From assembly GCA_937912125.1 (NCBI GenBank), contig CALDOK010000512.1:1-32276 (forward strand): DNA of 32,276 nucleotides, read 5' to 3'. The stretch is from an uncultured Pseudomonadota bacterium (GTDB taxonomy: Bacteria; Myxococcota_A; UBA796; JAFGLY01). The notes below the pieces were generated by a model that saw only the letters and a program-made list of their open reading frames with translations, was not told the DNA's origin and did no database searches. The position numbers and the translations under genes were made by a program. Positions 23,497 to 32,276 of this stretch are shown here, in pieces (positions within the stretch are counted from its first letter, which is position 1; each line of letters opens with the position of its first letter).

Positions 23497-25599
23497 ATGG
23501 ATCCCGTCTCCGTGGACCCCACTGCCGTCCTACGCCTGCTCGAAGAGCGGGAAGACCGAAAGCGCTCTCGTTCGCGGCGGCGTCCATCGGGCCGAGACGC
23601 CTCCGCCTCCAGGCGCAACCTGTTCGCCGAGGCCACTCCGGAGGCGAGCGATCCCAGCGCGGCCATGACCGATCCCGGTATGGCCATCGACAGCGATCCC
23701 TCGCTGCCAGGCAGCAGCATGGAGAGTGGCGGCAAGGCGATCCCCACAGTCACCGCCGAGCCACTCCCGGCCACGGATTCTGTGGGCGACTTGGCCGATC
23801 GGACCTTGCGGTTGCTCCTGGTCGACGAGGATCCGGACGATCGCGCCATGGTGGTGCAGGTGCTCCGCAAGCAGTTCACCCGCCTGCGGGTCACCCAGGT
23901 CTGGGACGCCGAGAGGCTTGGCGTGGCGCTCCAGGGGCGGCCCTTCGACGCCGTGATCACGGACTACCACCTGCTCTGGGGCGACGGCATCCGGGTCCTG
24001 CGCCGCGTGCGGGAGCGCTGGCCCGACTGCCCGGTGATCATGTTCACCGGCGCAGGCTCCGAAGAGGTGGCCGTCGAGGCCATGAAGCTGGGGCTGGAAG
24101 ACTACGTGGTCAAGCACCCGCGGCACTTCATCCGCTTGCCCGCGGTGCTGCGCCGCGTGCTCGAGCAGCGCGAGAAGCAGCGCCTGGCCCTCGAGGCCGA
24201 GAGCCAGTACCGCCGCCTGTTCGAGCACCTGCCCCTGGGGCTGTACCGGGCCACCCCCGGCGGCCGGCTGATCGAGGCCAACCCGGCCATGACCCAGCTG
24301 TTGCACCTCCCCCCCGACACCAACCTGGCAACCCTCGACACCCAGCAGGTCTATATGGACCCCCAGCGGCGGGCCGAGTGGCTGGCCGAGTTGGACTCCC
24401 AGGACGTAGTCAAGGACTTCGTGGCCGAGTTCAAGCGCCCCGACGGCGAGCGCATCTGGGTGCGAGAGAACACCCGCGCCGTGCGCGACGACGAAGGCCG
24501 GGTGCAGTACTACGAGGGCAGCCTCGAGGACATCACCGCCCGCAAGAAGGCCGAGCTCGCGCTGCAGTCCAGCGAGCAGGAGCTCGCGGTGGTCTTCGAC
24601 AACGCGCCCTTCCTGATGCTCCTGCTGGATCGCAAGCTGCGCATCCGCAAGGCCAACCGGGCGGTCACCCACTTCGTGCGGCGCGACAAGCGCTCCTTGC
24701 TCAGCAAGCCCGTGGCCCGCGCGCTGAACTGTGCCTTGGCCGTGCGTCGGGACGAGGCTGGCGGCCGATCCCACCTGATGGCCGACTGCCGCGAGTGCAC
24801 CATCTGCCGCCAGGTCGAAAACACGCTGATGAACAACATCTCCCACGAGAAGGTGGAGGTGCGCATCCCGGTGGTGCTCGAGCGGCACAAGCAGGATCGG
24901 GACTTCCTGGTCACCACCACGCCGGTGCGCATCGGCGCCAGCCGCTTGGTGCTGCTCTGCCTGCAGGACATCACCGAGCAGAAGCGCACGGCGCGGATGG
25001 CCATCGAGAGCCGCGGCGAGCTCGAGCGCGCCATGGGCGCGGTGATCCATGCGCTGGCCGAGATGCTGGCCACCCGTGACCCCTACACCGCGGGCCACCA
25101 ACAGCGCGTGGCGGATCTGGGCAGCGCCATCGGCCTCGAGATGGGCCTGAGCGAAGACCAGGTCGCCGGCATCCGCATGGCCTCCATCATCCACGACCTG
25201 GGCAAGGTCGCCGTGCCTTCCGAGATCCTCACCAAGCCGGGGCGGCTCACCAGGCTCGAGTTCGACATCATGAAGATGCACCCTCAGGTGGGGTACGACA
25301 TCCTCTCCAAGCTCACCTTCCCCTGGCCCGTGGCCGAGGTGGCGCTGCAGCACCACGAGCGCCTGGACGGCACCGGCTACCCCCACGGCCTGGTGGGCGA
25401 CGCCATCCGCATCGAGGCGCGCATCGTGGCGGTGGCCGACGTGGTCGAGGCCATGGCGTCCCACCGTCCCTACCGGCCCTCCCTGGGCATCACCCGCGCC
25501 CTCGAGGAGATCACACGCCAGAAGGGCACTCGCTACGATCCTGACGTGGTGGACGCCTGCGTGGCGCTGGCAGGGCGTGAGGGCTTTGCCCTCGTCTGA
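23497..25599 (+). CDS. Response regulator with two PAS domains and HD-GYP phosphodiesterase
   Basis: 700 aa. The ATG at 23497 has AGGAG 5 nt upstream. The first 100 residues are charged and probably disordered. A receiver domain spans about 104-215 and looks active (acidic pocket Asp110-Glu111, acceptor Asp156 in DAVITDYHLL, Lys206). PAS domains follow at about 225-345 and 365-490. The second has a Cys cluster: ALNC, then CRECTIC. The HD-GYP domain covers about 525-690 with HD at 566-567 (IIHDLGKVAVP) and HHERLDGTGYP at 619-629. HD-GYP proteins hydrolyse cyclic di-GMP, so this links phosphorylation and PAS sensing to second-messenger loss. No partner kinase is adjacent. The FIST kinase, whose own receiver is degenerate, is one in-window candidate. 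Confidence 0.93.
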   Translation: MDPVSVDPTAVLRLLEEREDRKRSRSRRRPSGRDASASRRNLFAEATPEASDPSAAMTDPGMAIDSDPSLPGSSMESGGKAIPTVTAEPLPATDSVGDLADRTLRLLLVDEDPDDRAMVVQVLRKQFTRLRVTQVWDAERLGVALQGRPFDAVITDYHLLWGDGIRVLRRVRERWPDCPVIMFTGAGSEEVAVEAMKLGLEDYVVKHPRHFIRLPAVLRRVLEQREKQRLALEAESQYRRLFEHLPLGLYRATPGGRLIEANPAMTQLLHLPPDTNLATLDTQQVYMDPQRRAEWLAELDSQDVVKDFVAEFKRPDGERIWVRENTRAVRDDEGRVQYYEGSLEDITARKKAELALQSSEQELAVVFDNAPFLMLLLDRKLRIRKANRAVTHFVRRDKRSLLSKPVARALNCALAVRRDEAGGRSHLMADCRECTICRQVENTLMNNISHEKVEVRIPVVLERHKQDRDFLVTTTPVRIGASRLVLLCLQDITEQKRTARMAIESRGELERAMGAVIHALAEMLATRDPYTAGHQQRVADLGSAIGLEMGLSEDQVAGIRMASIIHDLGKVAVPSEILTKPGRLTRLEFDIMKMHPQVGYDILSKLTFPWPVAEVALQHHERLDGTGYPHGLVGDAIRIEARIVAVADVVEAMASHRPYRPSLGITRALEEITRQKGTRYDPDVVDACVALAGREGFALV

Positions 25600-27109
25600 T
25601 CCCCGGGTCCGCGCCATCCATGCCTGGCTGGCGGCGAGCGCCGCCGGGCTGGGGCACCCTGAGGCCTGCGCCTGCGCGGCGCGCGCTGCTGGCCCTGACC
25701 CCTGGCAGGCCCTGGCGGCCGCTACCCCCATCGCCCGGGCTTGTCCCGCGCTGGCCTCCCGGGATCTGGGCGTGGATGTCCGGCTCCGGACCCTGACGCC
25801 GGACCATCCCTGCGCTGTAGCGCGCGTCCCCGCGGGCGCTCCGTTCCCTCAGTTGGCTCCCCAGGCCCGCAAGTCCGCAGGTGGCTTCGACACCCCGCGG
25901 GCCATGGCGTACCGGGTTGTGCGGGCTGGCCTGGATGCCGCGTCCGGTCCCGTGAGGCGGGGGCTGGACCCCGCCTGTGGCTCTGGCACCTTCCTGCTGG
26001 CCCTGCACGAGGCGGGGGTGGCAGAGCTGCGGGGCGAGGACCTGGACGCCGCTGCCTTGGCGGTGGCCGCTGTGGTCGCCCCCAGCGCGCACCTGCAGCA
26101 ACGGGACGGGATGCGCTCGGGCGAGGCCGAAGATCTGGTGGTGGGCAACCCGCCCTTCGTCCCACCGGAGCGGCAGGAGAAGGGCGCGCGGCTCGCGCTG
26201 CGCCAGCGCCTGCCGTGGCTGCATGGGCGCTTCGACCTGGCCGTGCCCTTCGCCTGGTGCTGTGCCGAGCGCGTCAGGCCCGGGGGCGGCTTGTGCTTGG
26301 TGTTGCCCGCGTCGCTGCTGGCGCAGCCCTACGGCCTGGAGCTGCGGCGGCGCTGGCTCGCGCAGCACCGCATCACCGTGCTCGGCCAGCCCGAGCCCTT
26401 CCCAGGCGCGCGGGTGACCGTGGCCCTTGTGGCGCTGCAGGTCGGGGGTGTGCCTGCTCCCATGCCGCCCCACGGGGTGCCCATCGAAGAGGTCCTGGCC
26501 CTGCCCGCCGCCCCCTTCAGCACCCAGCTTCGCCCAGGCGATGCGGGGCTGATCGCGCGGCTGCGGGCGGTCTCGGTGGAGCTTGGAGCCCACTTCGAGG
26601 TGGACACTGGGGTTGTCGTGCACGGTGCCGGGCATCGGCGCGCGGACCTCTTGTCGGATCTGCCAGGGCCTGGCTTGTTGCCCTACGCCGACGCCCGCGA
26701 CCTGCGCCGCGGTCGTCGGCGCTGGCTGGACTATCAGCCTGAGCGTATGCACCGTCCCAAGCGCCCGGCGCTCTTCGCCGGTCCCAAGCTGCTGGTCCCC
26801 AGGGTGGTGGCCGACAGGCCGCTGGAGGTCTTCGAGGATCACAGCGGGCTGTGGGTGGGCCACACCGTCAACGTGGTTCGGCCCACCGGCAGCGTCCTCC
26901 CCCTGGCCCGGGTCGCGGAGCTGCTGCGAAGCCGGGTGACGCGGGCGATCCTGCGCCTCGAGCGGGGTGAGCGGCTGGACGTCTACCCGCGGGATCTGCG
27001 CTCGCTCCCGGTGCCCCTCGCGTGGCTGGAGCTGCCTGCGCTGGACCTCCAGCGCGCCTGGGGCTTGGACGACCAGGACTGGCACCGCCTGGAACAGGTC
27101 GGAGCCTGA
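25577..27109 (+). CDS. N6-adenine DNA methyltransferase-like protein
   Basis: 510 aa. Residues about 100-300 form an AdoMet-dependent methyltransferase core: FDTPRAMAYRVVRAGLD, motif I LDPACGSGTFLLAL (Gly/Ser loop 131-139) and the catalytic motif IV NPPF at 191-194. The C-terminal 200 residues resemble a target-recognition region (LLPYADARDLRRGRRRWLDY, PKLLVPRVV, GHTVNVVRPT), as in Eco57I/TaqI-type enzymes. No nuclease domain is visible in it and no restriction gene lies beside it, so it is a solitary methyltransferase or a degenerate restriction-modification relic. The GTG start at 25577 overlaps the HD-GYP gene by 23 nt, implying coupled expression. The recognition sequence is unknown. A protein or RNA substrate cannot be excluded. 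Confidence 0.82.
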   Translation: MRALPSSDPRVRAIHAWLAASAAGLGHPEACACAARAAGPDPWQALAAATPIARACPALASRDLGVDVRLRTLTPDHPCAVARVPAGAPFPQLAPQARKSAGGFDTPRAMAYRVVRAGLDAASGPVRRGLDPACGSGTFLLALHEAGVAELRGEDLDAAALAVAAVVAPSAHLQQRDGMRSGEAEDLVVGNPPFVPPERQEKGARLALRQRLPWLHGRFDLAVPFAWCCAERVRPGGGLCLVLPASLLAQPYGLELRRRWLAQHRITVLGQPEPFPGARVTVALVALQVGGVPAPMPPHGVPIEEVLALPAAPFSTQLRPGDAGLIARLRAVSVELGAHFEVDTGVVVHGAGHRRADLLSDLPGPGLLPYADARDLRRGRRRWLDYQPERMHRPKRPALFAGPKLLVPRVVADRPLEVFEDHSGLWVGHTVNVVRPTGSVLPLARVAELLRSRVTRAILRLERGERLDVYPRDLRSLPVPLAWLELPALDLQRAWGLDDQDWHRLEQVGA

Positions 27110-27122
27110 GGGCGCCGCGGCT

Positions 27123-27995
27123 ATGATGACCCCCGTGTTGTTGCTCGCCCTCATGCTCGCCTGCGTCGGTCCGGTCCCTCCGGTGGAGCCGGCCTGCCCC
27201 CACAGCGTCGATGGCTGGTTCGGCGGGGCCGTGGGCCGCCTGGTCCTGGCAGGGCAGGGCGGCGCCTTCGCCTCTGCCGCTGCCGAGCCGTGGATCGAGT
27301 CCAGAGAGGGAGGCTGGAGTCATCTCGGCGACGGCTTCGTGGCCTCCACCCGCTACGCCGAAGGCTACTTCCTGGTCCGCGAGGAAGCCTGTGGTGGGGG
27401 GGAGCTGCACGCCAACGGCGACTACGACCTGGCCTGGGGGCTCCGGACCGTCGATGCCCTCGGCCAGGAAGAGGGTGCCCGGGTGGAGCAGTCCCGCCGG
27501 GGCTGCCGAGTGCAGGGCTCGGCCTTCGCTGGCGCTGACCGGGTCAGCACCGTGTCGGAGATCGTGGATGAGAGTACGGTGCGGGGCCTGATCACCAGCA
27601 CCGCCAGCGACTTCGACGTCACGGCCACCTGGCGCGCGGACCACAGCGCTGAGCTGATCTACGACGGCCATGACGGCGAGAGCTGGTACGAGGTGGAGGA
27701 GCCCGGCGACGGCACCCGTCAGGCCAGCTTCCACCTGAGCTACGACGGTGGCACCGAGGATGGGGGCTACGAGCGCAGCTTCGATGGCGCCCGGGAGTAC
27801 CGCTTCGACCGCTTCCCCGACAGCGGCGAGTGGTCCGTCATGCACATCTGGTGGCTGCTGTTCTACGACGGCAGCGGCCAGGGAGAGGTCGTCGGGCAGG
27901 CGCTGGACGGCTCCTCCTTGACCTGCTGGTACGAGTGGGACGCGGATGGAGTGGGGTCCTACAGCTGCGACGACGGCACCAGCGGCCCCTACTGA
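27123..27995 (+). CDS. Hypothetical lipoprotein
   Basis: 290 aa. Tandem ATGs at 27123 and 27126 open a short signal peptide MMTPVLLLALMLAC, with Cys14 the likely lipidated residue. The mature part is rich in Asp, Gly, Ser, Trp and Tyr, suggesting a beta-rich surface protein, for example RYAEGYFLVREEACGGGELH and ASFHLSYDGGTEDGGYERSF. Five further cysteines could form disulfides. No family is recognised. It starts 13 nt after the methyltransferase stop and may share its transcript, although the functions look unrelated. A longer reading from 26967 overlaps the methyltransferase gene and is rejected. Confidence 0.75.
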   Translation: MMTPVLLLALMLACVGPVPPVEPACPHSVDGWFGGAVGRLVLAGQGGAFASAAAEPWIESREGGWSHLGDGFVASTRYAEGYFLVREEACGGGELHANGDYDLAWGLRTVDALGQEEGARVEQSRRGCRVQGSAFAGADRVSTVSEIVDESTVRGLITSTASDFDVTATWRADHSAELIYDGHDGESWYEVEEPGDGTRQASFHLSYDGGTEDGGYERSFDGAREYRFDRFPDSGEWSVMHIWWLLFYDGSGQGEVVGQALDGSSLTCWYEWDADGVGSYSCDDGTSGPY

Positions 27996-28144
27996 GCTCT
28001 TCGGCGACGGAGCCATCGACCTGGACGACGCAGACGGCCCCCCCCCTGATCGCCGCGCGGGGTCGGTGAGCGTTCCTACGGCCTGCGGGGATGCCTCTGT
28101 AGGGTTCTGCGTGGGTGTGCACAGTGTGGAGCGAGAGGTCCCCC

Positions 28145-28750
28145 ATGATCTACGGCGCCACGCGCTCTCTGCCCATCGTCGTGCTCGCCAGCACCCTGGC
28201 GGCCATCGCCGTGGACCGCAGCGCGCGGGAGGCGGATGGCGTGGTCAGGGCCGCACCTGTTGAGGATGCCACCATGGAACGACAGACCTCGGCCCTGGGC
28301 CACGACGTGACCCCCCTGTCCAGCGAGGAGGTCGCTCGGCTGGCGGCCCAGCTCGATCCGGAGGCCTTCCGGGTCACCCAGCGCGCTGGCACCGAGCCGG
28401 CCTTCTGTGGGCAGCTGCTGCACAACCACGAGGAGGGCGTCTACACCTGCGCCGTGTGCGACCTGCCCTTGTTCTCCAGCGACGACAAGTTCGACTCGGG
28501 CACCGGCTGGCCCAGCTTCACCGGGCCGGTGGATGGGCAGCACGTGGTCGAGCGCCGTGACGTCAGCCACGGCATGGTGCGCACCGAGGTCTCCTGCGCT
28601 CGCTGCGACGCCCACCTGGGGCATGTCTTCCGCGACGGCCCCAAGCCCAGCCGGATGCGCTACTGCCTGAACTCGGCCGCCATGGACTTTGTGCCCGAGG
28701 GCGATCCGCCTGCGCAGAGCGACGCCACTGCGGCGCCCAGCGACAGCTGA
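28145..28750 (+). CDS. msrB: Peptide-methionine (R)-S-oxide reductase MsrB, exported form
   Basis: 201 aa. The ATG at 28145 follows a GAGAGG site and gives an N-terminal hydrophobic stretch (LPIVVLASTLAAIAV) that should export or anchor the protein. The MsrB domain spans about 55-185, with zinc ligands CAVC (102, 105) and CARC (151, 154), DSGTGWPSF at 117-125 and the catalytic Cys174 in RYCLNSAAM. Thr120 occupies the place where many MsrBs have the recycling Cys (SGCGWPSF), so regeneration must use another Cys, such as Cys88, or go directly through a thiol partner. It reduces methionine-R-sulfoxide in oxidised proteins, here probably in the periplasm. It is convergent with a thioredoxin-like lipoprotein, 1 nt between the stops. 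Confidence 0.92.
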   Translation: MIYGATRSLPIVVLASTLAAIAVDRSAREADGVVRAAPVEDATMERQTSALGHDVTPLSSEEVARLAAQLDPEAFRVTQRAGTEPAFCGQLLHNHEEGVYTCAVCDLPLFSSDDKFDSGTGWPSFTGPVDGQHVVERRDVSHGMVRTEVSCARCDAHLGHVFRDGPKPSRMRYCLNSAAMDFVPEGDPPAQSDATAAPSDS

Positions 28751-28751
28751 A

Positions 28752-29978
<1,227 letters not shown>

Positions 29979-30135
29979 GGGAGCTCCGAAGTGGGTGGAC
30001 CGCTGAGGCCCTGGTGGACCCGTGGAGCGTACGCCAGGGTTCGTCCTTCGTCCAGCAGCCTCGGCTACCATCTCCTGCCCTGGCGAGGGGGGGCCTGGGA
30101 CGCTAGGTTCCCGGCCTCGCGACCTTGGAGAAACC

Positions 30136-31149
30136 ATGCCTGACAGCGCAGCTCACTTCGACGTGGCCGGCCTCGGAAATGCTCTGGTGGACACCCTGGT
30201 GACCATCGACGATCAAGCTCTGGTTGACACCCCCTACCAGCGCGGAATCATGCACCCCGTGCCCCACCGCGAGTGGGAGCTGGCCTTCGAGCGCTTCCAG
30301 CACCCCACCATGCAGGTGCATGCTGGCGGTTCGGCGGCCAACACCATCGCCGGGCTGGGCTTGCTGGGCGCCCGCACCGTGTTCCGCGGCCAGGTGGGCG
30401 ACGACGAGCTTGGCCGCCGCTACGGCGCCTCCCTGGACGAAGCCTGCGGTGGGCATGCCCTGGCCGTCACCTCCGAGCACCCCACGGGCAAGTGCCTGGC
30501 GCTGGTCTCCAAGTCCGACAGCGAGCGCACCATGCTGGTGGACCTTGGCGCGGCTCCCAAGCTGACCGGCCTGGGCGAGTTCGAGACCCACATCCGCCGC
30601 AGCAAGGTGTTTCACGTCACCGGCTACGCCTTCCTCGAAGGGCCCATCCGCGCCACCGCCTTCCAAGCCTTGGACGTGGCCCGCAAGGCCGGCGTGCAGA
30701 TCAGCCTGGACGTGGCCGATCCCTTCGTGGTGGCGGCCATCCGGGACGACGTCTGGAGGGTGCTGCGGGAGTACGCCTCCATCGCGTTCATGAACAACGA
30801 AGAGGCGGCCGCCCTGTGCGGCGGCATGGCGCCCGAGCAGGCCGTGCACGAGGTGGCCGAGGCGGTCGAGACCACCGTGGTCAAGCTGGGCAGCCGCGGC
30901 AGCCTGGTCAAGCAGCGCGGCGTGCTCACCCCCATCGGCATCCACCGGGTCCAGCCCATGGACACCACGGGCGCCGGCGATGCCTACGCCGCGGGGTTCC
31001 TCTACGGCTTCGTCAACGACTGGTCCGCGGCGCGCTGTGGGCGTCTGGGAGCCCGTGTGGCGGCCCTCACCGTGGCTCAGCTCGGCGGTGTCTTCCGCGA
31101 TCGCGCCGGGCTCGCCGCGGCGGTCGATGCCTGCAAGGAGCAGCCATGA
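30136..31149 (+). CDS. PfkB-family sugar/nucleoside kinase (adenosine-kinase-like)
   Basis: 337 aa. The ATG at 30136 has GGAG 8 nt upstream. It opens FDVAGLGNALVDTLV, has the substrate-side PfkB signature HAGGSAANTIAGLGLLG at about 62-78, and the C-terminal signature DTTGAGDAYAAGFLYG at 276-291 with the catalytic Asp282 and anion hole intact. FMNNEEAAALCG and VVKLGSRGSLV are further family features. The arrangement fits adenosine kinase or ribokinase-like enzymes. The exact substrate cannot be decided. Its stop overlaps the start of the SIR2-like gene by 4 nt (ATGA), so the two are co-translated. Confidence 0.88.
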   Translation: MPDSAAHFDVAGLGNALVDTLVTIDDQALVDTPYQRGIMHPVPHREWELAFERFQHPTMQVHAGGSAANTIAGLGLLGARTVFRGQVGDDELGRRYGASLDEACGGHALAVTSEHPTGKCLALVSKSDSERTMLVDLGAAPKLTGLGEFETHIRRSKVFHVTGYAFLEGPIRATAFQALDVARKAGVQISLDVADPFVVAAIRDDVWRVLREYASIAFMNNEEAAALCGGMAPEQAVHEVAEAVETTVVKLGSRGSLVKQRGVLTPIGIHRVQPMDTTGAGDAYAAGFLYGFVNDWSAARCGRLGARVAALTVAQLGGVFRDRAGLAAAVDACKEQP

Positions 31150-31940
31150 GTCTTCCCGTCGAGGTGATCGAGGCTGTCCGCGAGGGACGCTGCGTGCTGG
31201 TGCTCGGCAGCCGCGCCAGCCACGAGGCCTCCATCCTCGCGGAGCGCGACTACCCCAAGGCCGCAGCCCTGGCGCGCAAGCTCGGCTGGAAGCGCCCGCG
31301 TCGGCTGATGGGCTCCAAGACTCGCCCCGAGATGCCCTCGGTCGAAAAGGGCGCCGTGGCCTTCGAAGACGCCAACGGCCGCACCCAGCTGATCCGCGAG
31401 CTCCGCGGGCTGGTCGGCTGCGAGGGCGTGGAGCCCAGCGCGGCCCATCGCGTCGCCGTGCAGCGCTTCCCCGTGATCCTCTCCACCGCCTGGGACGACC
31501 TGCTGGATCGGGCCGCCGCTGGGCTGGGGCGCGAGCTCCAGGTGGTCCGCCGAGGCGAGTCCATCCCCGAGGCCACGCCTCAGGTGGGCGTGTTGGTCAA
31601 GGTGCGCGGCGGCTTCGACGAGCCCCGCTCCCTGCTGGTCACCAACCTGGACCACGCCGAGCGGCGCTTTGGCACCGAAGTCCGGCGCAGCATGCGCTCC
31701 TTCTTCCGTGACAGCGTGGTGCTCTTCGTGGGCCTGCGTCCCGACGAGGAAGAGTTCGACCGCCTCTGGGAAGACCTCACCGACGCCTACGGCGGTGAGC
31801 TGCCACGCTGCCACATGGCCGTGGCCCAGGGCCCCATGGACGACTTCCTCTGGCAGAAGTGGGTCTGGCGCGGCCTGCTGCTCTTCACCGCTGATCCGGT
31901 CGAGTGCCTGACCGAGATCCAGGAGCGCCTCGAGGGGTAG
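31146..31940 (+). CDS. SIR2-like domain protein with substituted catalytic residues
   Basis: 264 aa from the ATG at 31146, overlapping the kinase stop. The whole protein matches the layout of SIR2_2-type domains: a nucleotide-loop strand RCVLVLGSRASHEA (compare GAGAS), a helical insert, FPVILSTAWDDLLDRA where active members have a TTN-x-D motif, VLVKVRGGFDEPRSLLVTNL where they have K-L-H-G, and SVVLFVGLRPDEEEFDRLWE, the usual late strand and helix. The catalytic Asn is Ala115 and the His is Arg154, so NAD hydrolysis or deacylation is unlikely. NAD, ADP-ribose or nucleotide binding may remain. Its coupling to a nucleoside-type kinase suggests a regulatory partner. It is cytoplasmic with no membrane segments. 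The frame also continues upstream through the kinase gene, but that part is not coding. Confidence 0.78.
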   Translation: MSLPVEVIEAVREGRCVLVLGSRASHEASILAERDYPKAAALARKLGWKRPRRLMGSKTRPEMPSVEKGAVAFEDANGRTQLIRELRGLVGCEGVEPSAAHRVAVQRFPVILSTAWDDLLDRAAAGLGRELQVVRRGESIPEATPQVGVLVKVRGGFDEPRSLLVTNLDHAERRFGTEVRRSMRSFFRDSVVLFVGLRPDEEEFDRLWEDLTDAYGGELPRCHMAVAQGPMDDFLWQKWVWRGLLLFTADPVECLTEIQERLEG

Positions 31941-31948
31941 TCGCCTCT

Positions 31949-32276
31949 ATGGACGAAGCCATCCGCAACGCCGCGGTCTTCGGCGCCCTGGCGCTGGGCT
32001 GCGGCTGCCTGGGCTGGTGGCCCCGGCTGGGCGGCCTGGCCTCGGCCGGGGTGGCGCTCATCGCCGTGGTGGCGGCGGTGGCGCTGGGTGTGCTCTCGCC
32101 CCTGGCCCCCGCCCTGTGGATCAGCGCCTGGCCCGTCCAGCCCCTGCTCCTGCTCGCCGGCTGGGGCCTGATGGCCTTGGGCCTGCGGCGGCTGGGTGGC
32201 GTGGGCGGGGTGGGCCCCGGGGTGCTGGGCGCCTTCCTGGGCGGCGCGGCCTTTGGCGCCTTGCCCGTGGCCCTGG
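31949..32276 (+). CDS. Multi-pass membrane protein, N-terminal part (cut by right window edge)
   Basis: 109 codons are visible before the edge, with no stop. The ATG at 31949 is 8 nt after the SIR2-like stop. The sequence is nearly all Ala, Leu, Gly, Val and Trp with at least three predicted membrane helices (for example LASAGVALIAVVAAVALGVL and LLLLAGWGLMALGL). No family can be assigned from this part. It may be the third gene of the PfkB/SIR2-like transcription unit. Confidence 0.6.
   Translation, partial: MDEAIRNAAVFGALALGCGCLGWWPRLGGLASAGVALIAVVAAVALGVLSPLAPALWISAWPVQPLLLLAGWGLMALGLRRLGGVGGVGPGVLGAFLGGAAFGALPVAL

Noticed and set aside
23530..25731. 733-codon open frame antisense to the HD-GYP gene
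   Set aside because: The sense strand encodes a complete REC-PAS-PAS-HD-GYP protein with catalytic motifs. The antisense product is compositionally biased without motifs.
25577..27109. Complete restriction-modification or BREX locus
   Set aside because: Only the methyltransferase-like gene is present. No endonuclease, specificity subunit, PglZ or helicase gene lies within the window.
30273..31145. Upstream extension of the SIR2-like frame (to 555 codons) as a fusion protein
   Set aside because: This part overlaps the PfkB gene in another frame, is Arg/Gly/Ala-rich without motifs, and the ATG at 31146 with its ATGA overlap is a natural start.
31146..31940. SIR2-like gene as part of a known NADase anti-phage system such as Thoeris
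   Set aside because: No TIR-domain, effector nuclease or other defence gene is adjacent in the window, and the catalytic Asn and His are missing. The partner is a PfkB kinase.

Overview
This window is GC-rich bacterial chromosome, packed with genes on both strands. It contains no tRNA, rRNA, CRISPR array, insertion sequence or phage gene that I can recognise. Core genes (rpmB, rbfA, truB, rpsO, pnp, dut, ffh) are interleaved with extracytoplasmic genes typical of Myxococcota and related former Deltaproteobacteria: a von Willebrand lipoprotein beside a cysteine-rich lipoprotein, a lipoprotein with an Asp/Thr repeat linker, and multidomain signalling proteins. That taxonomic placement is an inference from gene content and composition. 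No marker was compared with a database.

Layout. 1-2138 (minus): an exported lytic-transglycosylase-like protein cut by the left edge, with a rhodanese-like protein 2 nt upstream of its start. 2289-5582 (plus): a Rieske protein, then a FIST sensor followed by a hybrid histidine kinase. 5662-7017 (minus): ribosomal protein L28, a very small protein with its own good promoter, and a DUF2520 dehydrogenase-like protein. 7172-11909 (plus): rbfA-truB-rpsO-pnp-dut, with hairpins and terminators around rpsO and pnp. 11958-13712 (minus): a two-gene lipoprotein operon. 13923-17067 (plus): ffh and two single-pass membrane proteins of unknown function. 17111-18166 (minus): an anchored substrate-binding protein with no transporter beside it. 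18293-23370 (plus): five glycosyltransferases, each overlapping the next by 4 nt. 23497-27995 (plus): a REC-PAS-PAS-HD-GYP phosphodiesterase, an N6-adenine methyltransferase-like gene and a lipoprotein. 28145-29978: an exported MsrB and a thioredoxin-like lipoprotein in convergent orientation. 30136-32276 (plus): a PfkB sugar/nucleoside kinase, a SIR2-like protein and a membrane protein cut by the right edge.

How the genes work together. rbfA-truB-rpsO-pnp is the usual ribosome-maturation and RNA-decay block. FIST plus kinase looks like one small-ligand sensing pathway. The glycosyltransferases probably build lipopolysaccharide core or another surface glycan. The MsrB and thioredoxin-like proteins suggest envelope redox repair.

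The most unusual theme is loss of catalytic residues in three recognisable folds: the rhodanese-like protein has Asp for the catalytic Cys, the kinase receiver has Gly for the phospho-accepting Asp, and the SIR2-like protein lacks both the catalytic Asn and His. The PfkB/SIR2-like pair is my best candidate for an undescribed system. I see no convincing complete defence island.
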